The position numbers were made by a program, and so were the translations under genes. Below, piece after piece: positions 24,953-36,905 of a stretch of 54,307 bases of DNA. The DNA lies in assembly GCA_003049485.1 (NCBI GenBank), contig PYST01000273.1:1-54307 (forward strand). The letters are read 5' to 3'. How positions within the stretch are numbered: the stretch's first letter is position 1; each line of letters opens with the position of its first letter. The notes beneath the pieces were generated by a model. The model was not told where the DNA came from. It ran no database searches and was given only the letters and a program-made list of their open reading frames with translations. This DNA is from Ophioceras dolichostomum. Taxonomy: Eukaryota > Ascomycota > Sordariomycetes > Magnaporthales > Ophioceraceae.

Positions 24953-26845
24953 CTAAGAGCCTCGCCTGGGCTTGCATTTTTCGTGTTGCATGTGGCCGTT
25001 CCTCGCTGTTGTCCTCGTGAACTCGGCGCCGCAGTTCGGGCACACCGCCTTAGCCGCCTGGCCGGACTTCTCGCGCTGGTGCCTCAGGAGGTTGCTGAAG
25101 GTGGAGAACTGGCGGCCGTTGCACCCGTGTTCCCAGCATTGGGGCTTGGGCCTCGTCTGGACCACGCGGACGGTGCCGTTGGGCCCTTCGTGTGGCGCCC
25201 CTGGGCCTGGGAGAACTGGCATCGGGTAGAGCATCCCGGATTGTTGCGGGTCGGCTGGGTGAGGCATGGGAGGGCGTCTGCTTGACGGCGGTGGTGTTAG
25301 CATCATGACTGACATCACCGCACCTGCAGACGAGGCGTCGCAATAGGTGGAGACAGAGGTGGTGGCATCTGCTGACCCGTAGTGTGATGGTAGGCTCGGC
25401 GCAGACGAGCCGGGGTATGGCTGCGGGTACTCTGTCATGTACGGTTGTTGTTGGTAGGGTGCTGGTGGGAAGATGGCGGTGCTCTGGGCCTGGCCGGAGA
25501 GCTGTGGCGAGTACGAGCTCTGGGGTTGGCCGGAGAGTTGTGGCGAGTATGAGCTCTGGGTTTGGCCGGAGAGTTGTGGCGAGTATGAGCTCTGGGTTTG
25601 GCCGGACAGTTGTGGTGAGTACGATGACATGTAGGGGCCGGGCGCGGGCGCTAGTGTGGTTGTGGGCTCGGTGAGGAGCGAGATCTGGGTAGGGCCGGTG
25701 GTGTAGACGGGCAGTCCCTCGGGTGATGAGAGATCGGCCATCGTGACGGGTGGTGGCGACTGGACGTAAGGACCGGTTCCCCTCCGTGCGCGGTCGCGCT
25801 GCTTCATGTCCCTCCTTGCTTGGTCGCGCTGGCGCTTGAGCTCGCGCTGCTCTGGTGTTAGGCTGAGGCGCGGTGGGCTGGCCGTTACTGATCGCGATCC
25901 GCTGGGGGGAGTGAGGCTGGCGTCTGAGTTGTATGATCCCAGGTCGTGCCCGAGGAGGCCGCCATTGCCGCCAGACTCGAGGACTGCATGCATGTCAGCC
26001 GGCCATGTCCCTGCTGCTTGAGACGAGCCGTCTTCGTGCTTACCCGGCCAGCCATATTGAGATCTGCTTCCCATGTTGAATGCCGGGTCAAAGTGTAGAG
26101 TGGCCACAGCGCTGGAGGGGGGAAGAGAGGGAGAGAAGGTTAGCAGGGCTGCTAGGCCATAACACCTCCCTAAGCGCAAGGGCGATGGAGGCGAGGTCGG
26201 GCGAGGTAGTCAAAAGAGTTGCAGAGGGTTGGACTGGCGAAGAGGGCGGACATACCTCATGCTGGAGGACTGAGACTGTGATGTTGGGAGCGACGACGAG
26301 GTGGTTCGTGGTGGTGGCAACGACGCCGATGGGTAGTCCTGGACTGGATCCACCCTGACTATCGGTGGGGGTGGGCGAGTGTTGCTGTTGTTGTGGACTT
26401 GTTCGTACCAGGGGGCGTTCACAATGTCCTCGGACAGTGCCTCTGGCAAAGACTGGAAAGACGAGAAAGAAGTTTGGGAGACCGGAGTCGGGAGGAAGTT
26501 CTGATGCTGGGGGAGCACGGGACTAATATAGGGCGACGGGGCGGGCTTCTGTGGTGGTAGTGGTTGTTGTGGCTGCTGCTGCTGCTGCTGCTGCTGGTCA
26601 CGCAGGGTTGGCTGCTGCTGGGAGGATGAAGCGGGGCGGCCAGTCTCAAGCGGGATGCTCTGAGGCGAGTCCACTAGGCTCAAGGTCTGGAACACCGCTC
26701 CCTGTGCCGTTGAGCTCGAGACACCACTGCGGCTGCTCGCACTGGACCTACTAGTGGTATGTGAGCGAATATCCGAATCCCTGCTGCCGGGTTGCTGCTG
26801 TTGCTGCTGTTGCTGCTGGAGCTCTGGAGGCGCGGGGATTTCCAT
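24953..26845 (-). CDS. Gln-rich C2H2-type zinc-finger protein, two exons, 582 residues
   Basis: Exon 1 is 26845-26256 and exon 2 is 26111-24953, with a phase-2 junction that completes a Ser codon (residue 197). Start: the ATG has G at -3 and G at +4, and an in-frame TGA lies 45 bases upstream. The N-terminal half is disordered, with poly-Gln at about 10-18 and 84-91 and many Ser/Pro. A highly basic stretch (RELKRQRDQARRDMKQRDRA, about 285-304) could be a nuclear-localisation or nucleic-acid-contact segment. Four 12-residue repeats of the type SSYSPQLSGQTQ follow at about 359-407. The C-terminus holds two zinc-ligand clusters. The first has Cys522-x4-Cys527 and His541 but no fourth ligand at normal spacing. 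The second has Cys554-x2-Cys557-x12-His570, then His573 and Cys576. FSNLLRHQREKSG and EFTRTTARNGH match a fungal C2H2 family I recognise, usually annotated only as finger-domain proteins. A nuclear DNA-binding regulator is likely; targets are unknown. Confidence 0.85.
25481..25627 (-). repeat. Four tandem 36-base coding repeats in the zinc-finger gene
   Basis: A 36-base unit is repeated about four times in frame and encodes the 12-residue Ser-Tyr-Ser-Pro-Gln-Leu-Ser-Gly-Gln repeats. The two middle copies are nearly identical and the outer ones diverge, so the copy number may vary between strains. Confidence 0.9.
26112..26255 (-). other. Intron of the zinc-finger gene, 144 bases
   Basis: On the minus strand the donor is GTATGT (26255-26250), the branch site is GCTAAC (about 26144-26139), and a pyrimidine tract ends in CCAG (acceptor at 26112). 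Removing it joins two open frames exactly and deletes the in-frame stop of each unspliced reading. Confidence 0.9.
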
Positions 26846-27235
26846 TGCGAATAGCAGAAAGGTGAAGGGGGAGAAGATAGGAGGAGCTCAGGCCTGTTCA
26901 TCGAGAACGTCGAGAACGAGGAGAATATGGGGCGGCACATACGGTGCTTTGCGCGGGGTGGCGGCGGACTGTTCCGTGATGTTTATTCTTCTTTCTCCTT
27001 CTGAACTTGATTCTCCTCTGGTTCCTTCTGGGCCCTTCCTTCTCGCGCGTGCCCGGGAGCGTTCGAGGATATAAGTACGGTAGGCGAAGGTGGACGAGGA
27101 GGAGGAGGTGGCGGTAGGCAGTGAAGAGCGGAGCAAGTGGTGCAGAGGAGACAGGGAATAGAAGAGGAGACGGGGAGAAGAACAAGGCAAGGATGTGTTA
27201 GAGGAGGAGGAGGAGGAGAAGGAGGTGTACAAACA
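26846..27235 (-). promoter_or_regulatory. 5' leader and probable promoter of the zinc-finger gene
   Basis: The coding strand is C/T-rich from about 27235 down to 27080, as is common near fungal transcription starts. The frame of the main CDS is also open from 27232 to the TGA at 26888-26890 but has no ATG at its head. A possible 49-base leader intron runs from GTATGT (26942-26937) to CAG (26896-26894). It lacks a convincing branch site, and splicing it would not remove the TGA, so it would not change the protein. Confidence 0.35.
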
Positions 27236-29937
27236 AGTACGTGGTGGTTTGTCGTTTGTAGTTGCTTGGTGTGAGAGGTGGGCAGGCAGTTATGTGGCTC
27301 TCACGGACAGACGAGCAAGCCACTTCCCGAGACCTTGCAAAGACGGATGGAGGTGGTGCACACTGGCTTATAATACCGTGTTGTTTGTCCAGAATCCAGG
27401 CTTCGATGAAACGGCGACGTCTGACGAAGGTAGATATGGACGAGCAACAGCGAGACAGTAAAGTCTATCTTTGGCAAGGGATTCAAAGCTTCGGCTCTCT
27501 CAGCCTCAACAGATGGCCTCGAGAAAGCTGGGCCTGAACAGGGTTATATGGGGATTTGGGGAGGCAGTACAGGACTCGAGTGGACTGTGTGTGGGACAGC
27601 AATTGAAGAAACCCAGACACCCACGCTACCGTTGTGGGTGACCGGGAAGTACGTACCTTTTGTTTTCCCCTCCATGGACGACACGACCATCCACAGTGGA
27701 TGGGCCGTACCTTTTGGCCCTTGCCCGCTCTGGGGACCCGGCCGTTATGGTGCATGACGGAAAGAGAAGGCGACCACCAGCAGCAGAACCACCGCACCAG
27801 AGGGCAGCCAGCCAGCAGTCGACCGACTGTCGACCCGGGGAGCTGTCTCTGAGCGATTGGGCGCCCCGCAGGCCGCAGGGACGCGTGCAACAACAACTAC
27901 GTTGTACCTCTTCCTGCAGCGAACTTGGCTGCCGACCACATGTACCCACCAATCTCCACCGTTAACAGTTCTCCCAGGGATCTCCCCCGTCCAGCACGAG
28001 ACGAGGGAGGTCCATTAGCAGCGTTACCTCTTGAAGTCGAGGCAAGGAGGAGAGAGAGCCAGGGTAGGTGAGGTGGACGGGAGATGATGGGGGGGGGAGG
28101 AGGGGAAGAGAGTACCAGGGTGGAGAGAGGACAAGGGGACGACAGCAAGCAGTTTGGGGGAGGGGGCGTGGGTGTACAGCACACGCGTGAAGTACGTAGT
28201 ATTTCGTACCCCCTAAGAACGGCGAGGTGGTGGTAAGACGCACCCCCCACCCATGCCGGTGCGCCCGCCATGGGTCGTGGGTCCTCCTGGTGTCGTGGGT
28301 CGTGGGTCGTGGACGATGGGGCGTGCATTTTATCACCGACAGTCGCCGCCTGCCCACTCCAAGGGGTGGCGTTGGCCATCGAGAGACCTTCAAAAAATGA
28401 TGGATGGGGGTCGACCCAGAGAGGCCCAAGTGGCGCGGACTAGTACAGTAGATGGTGGACTGGGAAAGACTTGGAAGACTGGGAAGGGGAGCGAGCTTCT
28501 ACTACTCTGTTCTGTCTGTCTCCGGCTTCTCTTGCGTCGGCCTGCACTTACTGTGACTTCTGCACCTTGGCAGTGGTGCAGTAGCACTGTAATCGAGAGG
28601 CCTGGCGCGGACCGAAGGCCTCTGGGGCCTCCTAAAATCTGCTCAGAGGGCTGGCTCAAGATCAATGGCTCAACGGCCGCTGGTGCAGTGGTGGTGGTGC
28701 TAGCTAGCGTCTGACGCCCGTTTCTTGGAGCTTAGCGCACTCGCCACTGTGCTGTGTTTCCAGCGCCTAGTAGACTGTCAATGCCCATCGACCACTGCCG
28801 CCCGCTCCCACCGTCCACCGCCTTGCCGTCCCTCATCCTACTGCGCTGATGCTGCTGCTGCTGCCCTGTCTTTCCTTCTTCGCCTCTGCATGATCAGATC
28901 GCCCCAGGGAAGGGATGATGGCAGGCAGATTTTGCGAACACATCGGACAGTTAGGCAATTCCGGGGTCTTGCGAGCCGAGCTATGTAAAGCGAAGATAAT
29001 AAAAAGAAACCACTTATTTTCTGGCTAAGAATAATGGTGGGCATTTTTGGTGTAAGTCTGGCTGGCTGATGAGGGTGAGAGAACTTTTTTTTTGGGTTCT
29101 TCAACAGTGAGCAGCACTAATGGATGAGTGCAGTGGAGAGGAATGAAAAAGAACAGGTCTTCTGCAGGGAGTAGTAATTTCTCCTGCGACCCCGGCGTGT
29201 GTCGACCAAAAAGTGCGGGCAAAAAAGGCAGCAAGCACTGGGCGGGGTTCTGTACAGTGTACAGTGTGCGAACTTCCAGATGGTACGTACCCGGACCAAA
29301 CCAAACGTACCGACCACTGGAGCCCAGCCAGAGGAAGCCAGTCCGTTGTCGCGCCCGTTTTCATTTTCACTCTCGAGAAAAGAAACGTGATAACCGTGCC
29401 GCTCAAAACGGACGAGGCCAGCCAAACGCACAGAGCTGGCAGGAGCCTATATTTTCCATCCCTCAAGCGAGGATAGCAGTGAGCAGGAAGGCAAACAGTT
29501 TGTGCATGTTTGTTGCTTTGGGGAGGGTGTGGTACTGGGTTAGGTAGGTCGGTGGGGAGGAGCATGCATGCACGGCGTGAAATGTGAATGGGAGGCAAGC
29601 AAGCAGGAGAGAGGTGATGGGTGGATGGACGGATGGATGGACAGACGGCCAGACGGCCACCACGGATAAGACGGTCCTGTTTTCTCCTGCGGACTAACTT
29701 GACTATATCCCGTGCCTCCGCGTAGGTAGCGAGAGAAGTCGGCTAGGTCATCTGCAGGCAAGCACAAAAGTGACAGATAATAGTGACAGCCGTTGTAAGG
29801 CAGAAAGGCAAACAGGGCATGGCCATGCCTGCTCATGTTGCCTTGCCTCGACACAATCGCGTGCGACGAAAGAATTCCTAGCCCATTTTTTTCTATGAGC
29901 GAGATCTGGTAGCGCGGGTGTAATGGAAAGTCATGAA
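27236..29937. other. Gene-free stretch left of the first N gap
   Basis: No gene is supported. Overlapping frames on both strands, up to about 165 codons, show no domain. A 7-base unit TCGTGGG is repeated around 28293-28313. Confidence 0.45.
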
Positions 29938-29984
29938 GGGGGGGGGNNNNNNNNNNNNNNNNNNNGGGGGGGGGGGGGGGGGGG
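29938..29984. other. Assembly gap: 19 N inside a poly-G tract
   Basis: Nine G (29938-29946), then N at 29947-29965, then nineteen G (29966-29984). The true length and content are unknown. Any open frame drawn across it is not reliable. Confidence 0.97.
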
Positions 29985-32900
29985 TGTCTCAGCGCTCCAA
30001 TTCGCCGCCAAGGTCGCGGAAAATTCGACGACAGGAGGTGATTTCACAGCGACATCGAGAGGATTGAAATCCCTGCCACGAATATGTCTTAGGGCAGCAA
30101 GGAAAGGGAAGGAGGTTTCGGTCCTTAGAGCGGCAACTGCAAGGGAGGGAAAGGTCAGAGGAGGAAAGAACCTTCTTGCCCTATAATGCGATGTTATCGA
30201 GTGCAGGAGGTGCAGTCTAATGCGTGAGGGCGGCAAACCGTGCAGAGCAGTGGTGGACTGGCGCGCTCCAGTCACCTTGCCCGTTTCGATCTCATCACCC
30301 AGAAAGTTCTGTGTGATCACTGGTCGGTGGCCATTGTGGTGGTGGTGCGCTCAGGCGTTGCTGCTGGTGTGAGTGGGCGCGATCCACCAAAACCGAGCTT
30401 CCCTCTGCCCTACGAGGACGGACGGCATGCAGCCGCACCCAGGACGTTGTAAGTGTACTCAGTAGGCGACATCCCGAGTTCAGCGCGTGCGATTAACTCG
30501 ATCCTCCCGGCCTTCTTCTCTGCTGGGACCTTTCACTTTTTTTCGCCCTCTTGCACGTCCCGGTCGTCCTTTCTTGGGGGTAGATAGTGAGTTGCCAGGC
30601 GCAATGCGATTGACAAGTTGTCGTCAGCTTGCAAAGCCAGCAAGCTCAGCGAAGCTCAGCAAAGCTCAGCAAGGCCAGCCTGAGCCGAGCCGAACCCACT
30701 GACTGACTGGAAATAGAAGGTCCAAAACGCATCCCCATGAACTGATTGATGAAAGACCACCGCCCTGGGTAGGTGGTTTACAAAGACTGAAGAAGGGAGA
30801 CCGATTTCCCTTGGTGTCGAGCCCTGTCCTGCCCAGTTGATTTTTTAATATCCAGGGTTTGACCCGTGTAATACCCGCAACCGGGAGCTCGCAAGGTAGT
30901 CCTGGCACCACATTTCGCTGCGACGGTACCAAGGGCCGTTCGGCCCCGATGTCGCGCGGGCCAATGTGTCATGGTGCTTGGCTGGCCGCAGCACGTCTAG
31001 CATCCGTTGCGCGAGGCTCCCCAGCAAGAAGTTGGGCGTTTTTTTTGCTTCTTGCTCCCCTATCCTTTTTTAAAACCCCCGAGATTCCGGTCTGTTAGAG
31101 TGCTCCGTAGCCATTATTAGCTGTCGTCATTAAACCTCTAAAAGATCCTCTCGTGATCTTTCGATAGTCGATACTCCCGATACTACCGTACAATACGTCG
31201 CAGTTTGCTGTGTCTGTCCGAGGGATTCCCCGTTCTATGTCGGCGCTTCCCTGCCTCCTCCTGATGTGATGTGTCTGTAGTTGTACCGTAGATAGTACTG
31301 GCAACCTTAGTCTAGGGGGCGTAGAATGCATCCAATGTACCCATCCATCCATCCAGTATCTTGGAGTTGTTGCATCTCGCCCCCGGCATCCTCAGTCGAC
31401 GGAAGATGATTCTGAGCTCAGGGGACACCCCGTGTTTCCATCCGCAAAAGAGCACGGCTTTCAGCTTACTTAAGCCGACCAGGCTCGGGAGGGGCTGTGT
31501 TAATCAAAGGCGCCTGCCGATTGGCTATTATCCTTGCAAACTTTGTTATCCCCGAACGGTCACCCTTTCCGCCGAGAGCACTTCACGTCACGATGGTCGT
31601 GCCGGCGGGAGGCGGTCCAGGTGGCCTGGTCTTGGAGTCTTGGAGGGCGGCACTGAGGACAGAGAGTGACGTCGTTTTTTTTGGTTTCCCTTCTGTCTAT
31701 TACCTTTTGCGAGTCCGAAGCCGAGCACTACAATACGCGCGGCAGGCAGGGCTCGCCCACAAGCCAACCAGCCGACCAGCCACCCAGCGAGCATTATTGC
31801 CGTCAGCAGTTTTGCAGGTTACATGATACATGACCGGTTGCAGGGGAGAAGAAGCAGATTCCAAGACAGCACACCGGCATAGCCAGCAATGACTGGATCG
31901 CTTTGGACGGTGATGATGTAAGTGTAAGGATATGAGAAGTCCGAATTCCGGTTGACCAAGCTCCCGGACTCGTTCCTAATCTGTTTTCCATGTCTCCGTC
32001 GCTCCGTGGCCAGAGGGTGCTCCAAGGCTTTCGATGATGAGCAAGATGTATCCATGTATGTCATAGGGGCCGTGAGCATGTGTCGGAATCGAGTTGCTTG
32101 GAGCCCAGTACCATGTGTTCTGCCTCTGTGTGGGCATCTTACCACAGTATTCTTTTCTCTTTTTCTGGGGGCGCTAGTACTAGCACTAGGTAGTAGGGCT
32201 ATCCTTTGTTATGGGGATACACCGGGATTGCTCGTGTTTGACACTGGCTGAGGTCTTCGTAACCTTGGCGCATATCACATTGTTGCACGTTAAAAAATGG
32301 ACAATATTCAAGGACTTACGGGACTTCGATGTGCTTCCATTTCCAATATTGTGCGTACACCTCTGTGTGCATGCGTACGGAGTGTTCAGAATGCACGTTT
32401 GTACGTGTAATGTAAATTACAGCGCTTGTTTGGCACTTGAGCGCACGAGAGGCATACGGGCCGAGACGCGACGGGCGAGCGAGCAAAAGTACGCATACAA
32501 TGCGGCCCTTCCAATTACTCTAGGCAATTGGCGTCGAGCCCGCGAGCCCCGGCGTGTTTCTGGCTAACCCCCTGATGATGATGAGCAATACAATTGTGGG
32601 AGGGACAGTGCGCTATCGCGTATCCACCACAAAAACTATGCGCCGGTTTGTTCCCGGAAAATTTCGCCGACTGTTCGCAGCACTGTACGGCCTTGAATCC
32701 GAAAGCCTTCCGCCACAAGCTTCTGTCATCTGGTCGCTTCGCTTCGCAACAACTCTTCAGTCGGTCTGTAGCAACCAGGAGGGACCCTGTGTGAAAAAAG
32801 AGCGCAGGAGAAGACAAGCCATTTAGAAGTGGGCAAAAAGGCAACAAGAGACCAAACTATCATGCATTCTCAACATATTTTCTTTATGGATACGCGCTAT

Positions 32901-35900
32901 TATTACGAAGATGTCTGTCAGACCAGCGCATCTCATTTTAGAGTGGACACGCTCCATTTCTCAGCCATTGCCGTAGCAGTGTTCAAACTTCAGTGTTGAT
33001 TTTCAGCCTTTTTGCGGGGAGAAGTCGGTGAGGTCAAGTGGAGGGAGGTGTCATCCAGCACTCAGCAGGTGCGGGAGGAAGGCGGACCCTTTGTTCTTGC
33101 ACAATTGGGCTTTGCCATGCTCTCTGCCCGCTTCTTCCTCACCGCCGCCCAAGAGTCGTAGAGACGCAACACCTCAATGACCCAAGCTCAATCCGGATCG
33201 TGCAGACCGTGGTCCTGGTCAACGAGGTGCACTCTCGGAATGGTTTAGCTTCTGGAGACGGGGGAGACGGGGAACTGGCAATGAGGTCCCAGAGGTCCCA
33301 TGAGTGGAATATTCCGGCAAACCCTGGCTCTGATTGGAGGAAGTCGACAGGACCTTCATCACGCCAGCCACGCCTCGTCAGGATTCCATCTGCTCCCATT
33401 GCAACAGCGTGTTGCTCACTTCTTGCTGCTCCTCGCCTGGACGGCAAGGTCCATCCTTCCTCTACTCTGTCAAAATATAGCACATGCAAACACGCATTGT
33501 ACGCAAGCACTCGCAGAGGCAGAGCACGTTTCTGTTAGTTAGCAGGCCCATGCTGTTACAACATGTACTCTGATGAGCCAACGCTTCCTGTGCAAAAGGA
33601 CCGACCATTCACTCGGGCGTTCAAGATAACCCTTGGTCGTTCGTGGTATTGGGCGAACAGTTGGGGAGCGTCGGGAGCCCACTCCTCTCTTCTCTTCCCC
33701 CCTCTGTCCGGTCTTTCTCCCCCACTTTACTCTCGCATATTTTCGGTTTTTCGAGGAGAGAAGGCGTGAGAAACAACGGCGCTAATGCCAATAACTTCTC
33801 TTCATGGGGCTCCACCATTTGCTCGCTGCCTCCTGTGCACTGCTGATCGGAACAGCGGCTGCCCGACGCCAGCGCGGTCCAGGGGGACACGACGATGTAT
33901 GCGGTTGACGTCGTCGTCGACGAAGGGGGTTTGGACCTGCCTCGCATGTTCGCCAAAACTTGCATGGTGGTATGTAGAATTTCCCAGGTTGGAGGGAGAA
34001 TGCAACCAAAGCCATCCATACCTTCTGGATTCGTCCGTCCACCCCTCCTCTGATAGGGGTGTCAGTGTTGTCTTGTGTCGTCTGAGACCTTAGTGCTGGA
34101 GTACTGGCGGCTAATCTCGCCAATCAGGGCTTAGCGTGCTGGTTTCCGCCCGTTATCTTGCGCGTCTGGCAACATCCACACACACAACCAATATATCAAT
34201 ATTTCACAGAAACATTCGCACACTCTCTCGCACACACTTCCACCTCAGGCCCCATAGACTCTTGACTGCCTCAGGTCCGCCCGTATCGTTGTATTGCGGC
34301 GGCACAGGCCAATGGCGTTCCCCTTGCCGCGTCTTATCGCGGCAAGACAAGCGCCGGGTGGTCCTGTTGCGGATGTTTTGGACCGGTATGTGCAGCTTCT
34401 GCTGGATCCTGAGCAAGGTAGCAAGGGGGAAAAGGAGGAAGAGGGGGGGTGGGAAATTGCTGCAGGAGACGACGTTCTCGTCCCATTCCCATCCCCTCCA
34501 TCATCATCAGCCAGCCATAAGCACGTATTCCGTACCGTACAGACTACGTCCCATGTAGCAGCAGGTAGTATGGGACGCACTGCTCCTCCGTGCTCCTCCT
34601 CCGTTCGCAGGTTCAGAGGAATCCCGTCGCCAAGGCTCCATCCGAAGTGATGGAAAGCGTGGTGGTGTGTGCAGCTTGGCCTCCTGGCCGCCTCTGGCCT
34701 TGCTTGGGTGTGGCCCGTGTGGGCCAGCTGGTGGCGTTTTTCGGTTGTGATCATCAAGGAAGTCCTGAAAAGTGGGCCGCAAGATCAAATGAATTCTTCC
34801 GATTGGGGCCTGATGGGACTCGACCGACCCGCTGCCAAAGAACTGGGAGCGCCGCGGGGGGGTTTCTGGGAACTTCTGGGAAGAAACCCGAAGCTTGTCG
34901 GGTGGTCACAGAAGCCCGAGCCGACCATCTGGTTGATCACGTCACTACCACAGTAATAAAACCCAAACTTCACCACTGCCGTCGACAACATTTGATGGTT
35001 GCGTTGCGTTGCGTCCTTCCTGCTGCCCTCTCAACGTTCGACCCTACACAGAATACCTCCTCTGCAACTCTATGGCACTTCCTTCCGAGATGCCATCGAT
35101 CGTGATGCAGTGCAAAAGGATCCGGCAGGCGACTAAAGGTGCAGCCCCGATGAGAATCTGATTAATACGTAAGAGGTACTCCGTACCAGCCAGAGTCTTT
35201 TCGTAGATTGTCGCCAAATCCTTCAGTCTTTTGATATGGGTTCGCTTCGTTGGAAAGCAGCTTGATCCGCTGATCAACGCCGTCGCTACTCACTTCTTGT
35301 GCTGACTCCCCCAAATTGTTGTCGTCCAGACAGGCCCCGGCATGGCATTGATCAATACCTGCCAAGGAAGAGGTACCTGCCTGGAGTCGGCGAAGCTGAC
35401 AGCTGGGCACCTAAGGAAAAGAGACAGGTAAGATGTGAGATGGCGGATGTAGATGGGGACCAGGTTCGTTGGCTGGGCCGGGACACCACGCGCAAAGATG
35501 CCCCTCTCCCCACCCCGTTTGCCGCGCTAAGATCGTCAATATTGGCTGTTTCCCTCCTGCTCGACTGGTCCATTAAGCGCCGTCGCCTGCAATAAGGTGG
35601 CCGGTATGGCTAGGTGGCCACAGATAGTGAGGCCGACAGGATGCATCTGGCATATGCGGCATGCTCTTAATCTCACGTTTGGGTTGGTAGTAGAGTCACG
35701 TCGTCCCCGTTTCTGACGGAGGGACGCAAAATGTGGAGGGAGGGGGTGTGTGCTTGACACTTCGCGACTTGCGTTCGCTTTTCCTCTTCAACGGGATGCA
35801 CGGACTTAGCTCGCTGTTGTCTGATTCTTGATTCTTCATCTTCGTATAGGGCGGATCTCCCGGGATATCCCAAGTCATGATCACGTCTGATGTGTTCCAC

Positions 35901-36395
35901 GTTGACAACTGCGTCGCATGAACGTCGATGCAGTGTCCACCAACGCGGTGATTCTGAACTTGCGAGATAGCAAGCTTCTTGGTGAGAACAATGTCTGGTG
36001 TATTGTTGACCATGTTGGGTGACGGGGGCCAATGGCGCTGGGGTCATACGACGGGGGCCCCAGTTGCACTGCAGCTGTGGGTTGGGCTGTGGGTGCCTGC
36101 TCCCCGCCGATAGTTCACCGCCGCCTGGCTGGGAAGAGTGCACTTTTTTGATGGTTCTCTACTAACAGGCACCCACACAACTTTCGCTAGACTCTGTTAG
36201 CCCCGCGAGGTACCGCCGCCAGATCGGTTTCACCACGTGAAAGCCTGGGAGAACCTCCACAATTATTGGGGCCCCCAAGCTCGCCGCCTCACCTCTCACT
36301 GGTGCCATCGGCTGAACGATATTTGGGGTTCGCTGCAAAGGAGCATGGGACTGCTGTGGTTTCTCAGCGCTGCCTGACTTTGGCCACGGGAGAGC
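29985..36395. other. Gene-free stretch with scattered protein-like fragments
   Basis: No intact gene is supported. Tetranucleotide runs are rarer here than elsewhere, and some short frames have balanced, protein-like composition (for example 34669-34956 +, 35044-35277 -, 35696-36013 - and 36162-36446 -). None shows a family I can name with confidence. A short AAGCTCAGC-type repeat lies at about 30640-30685. Confidence 0.4.
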
Positions 36396-36905
36396 ATGAC
36401 GGTGGACAATGGAGAAAAGCTTCTCACCTGCGTCTCCAATCTCCATGATGCCGTGTTCATCGTCATGGCCGATGACTGCGCACAGATTGCGGATGTTCTA
36501 CGGATACAGGCAGCCCAATCAGTGCTGCAGCCTTCTCGCTCTCTCCCTCTCCCTTCCTCGCCTCGTCTCCACCAACCAAGTCTGATTCAATTTGCCCTAA
36601 CGAAATGCAACGAGATGCCGGATGCAACGACCGTGACCGCCCTACTGCAGACTCATGCATTTGGAATACATCCACAGGTATGCCTACCTGCCTTCTGCCT
36701 TTTCCATACAGTGCAAACACCATACAGTACAGACACGGAATATCCATCGTCTAATCCATCATCAACATGCTCACCTTCGGCTAGTGTCTGTGCGAGAGAG
36801 CGTCTCCGCAATATCGAGGCGGCCGGTCGGCCACCCGGCTGGCCCGCCCGCCATCACGCAGGACTTTTGATGGCCCTCTGTTCTCTCCGCCATCCAAGCC
36901 ACTGA
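36396..36905 (+). CDS. Weak hypothetical ORF, 169 codons
   Basis: An ATG frame runs from 36396 to a stop at 36905. Its first 45 residues are of ordinary soluble-protein composition (EKLLTCVSNLHDAVFIVMAD and onward). The middle is Ser/Pro/Leu-rich and the end Arg/His-rich, which is less convincing. There is no signal peptide, membrane segment or recognisable domain, and no neighbour suggests a role. It may be a chance frame, part of an unrecognised spliced gene, or a relic. Confidence is low. Confidence 0.18.
   Translation: MTVDNGEKLLTCVSNLHDAVFIVMADDCAQIADVLRIQAAQSVLQPSRSLPLPSSPRLHQPSLIQFALTKCNEMPDATTVTALLQTHAFGIHPQVCLPAFCLFHTVQTPYSTDTEYPSSNPSSTCSPSASVCARERLRNIEAAGRPPGWPARHHAGLLMALCSLRHPSH

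Noticed and set aside
29923..30320. Frames crossing the N gap
   Set aside because: They depend on poly-G and unknown bases and cannot be trusted.
33802..34019. Minus-strand frame with PFVDDDVNRIH as a reverse-transcriptase fragment
   Set aside because: The Asp-rich string does not fit the Tyr/Phe-x-Asp-Asp catalytic context, and no other reverse-transcriptase block is seen nearby.
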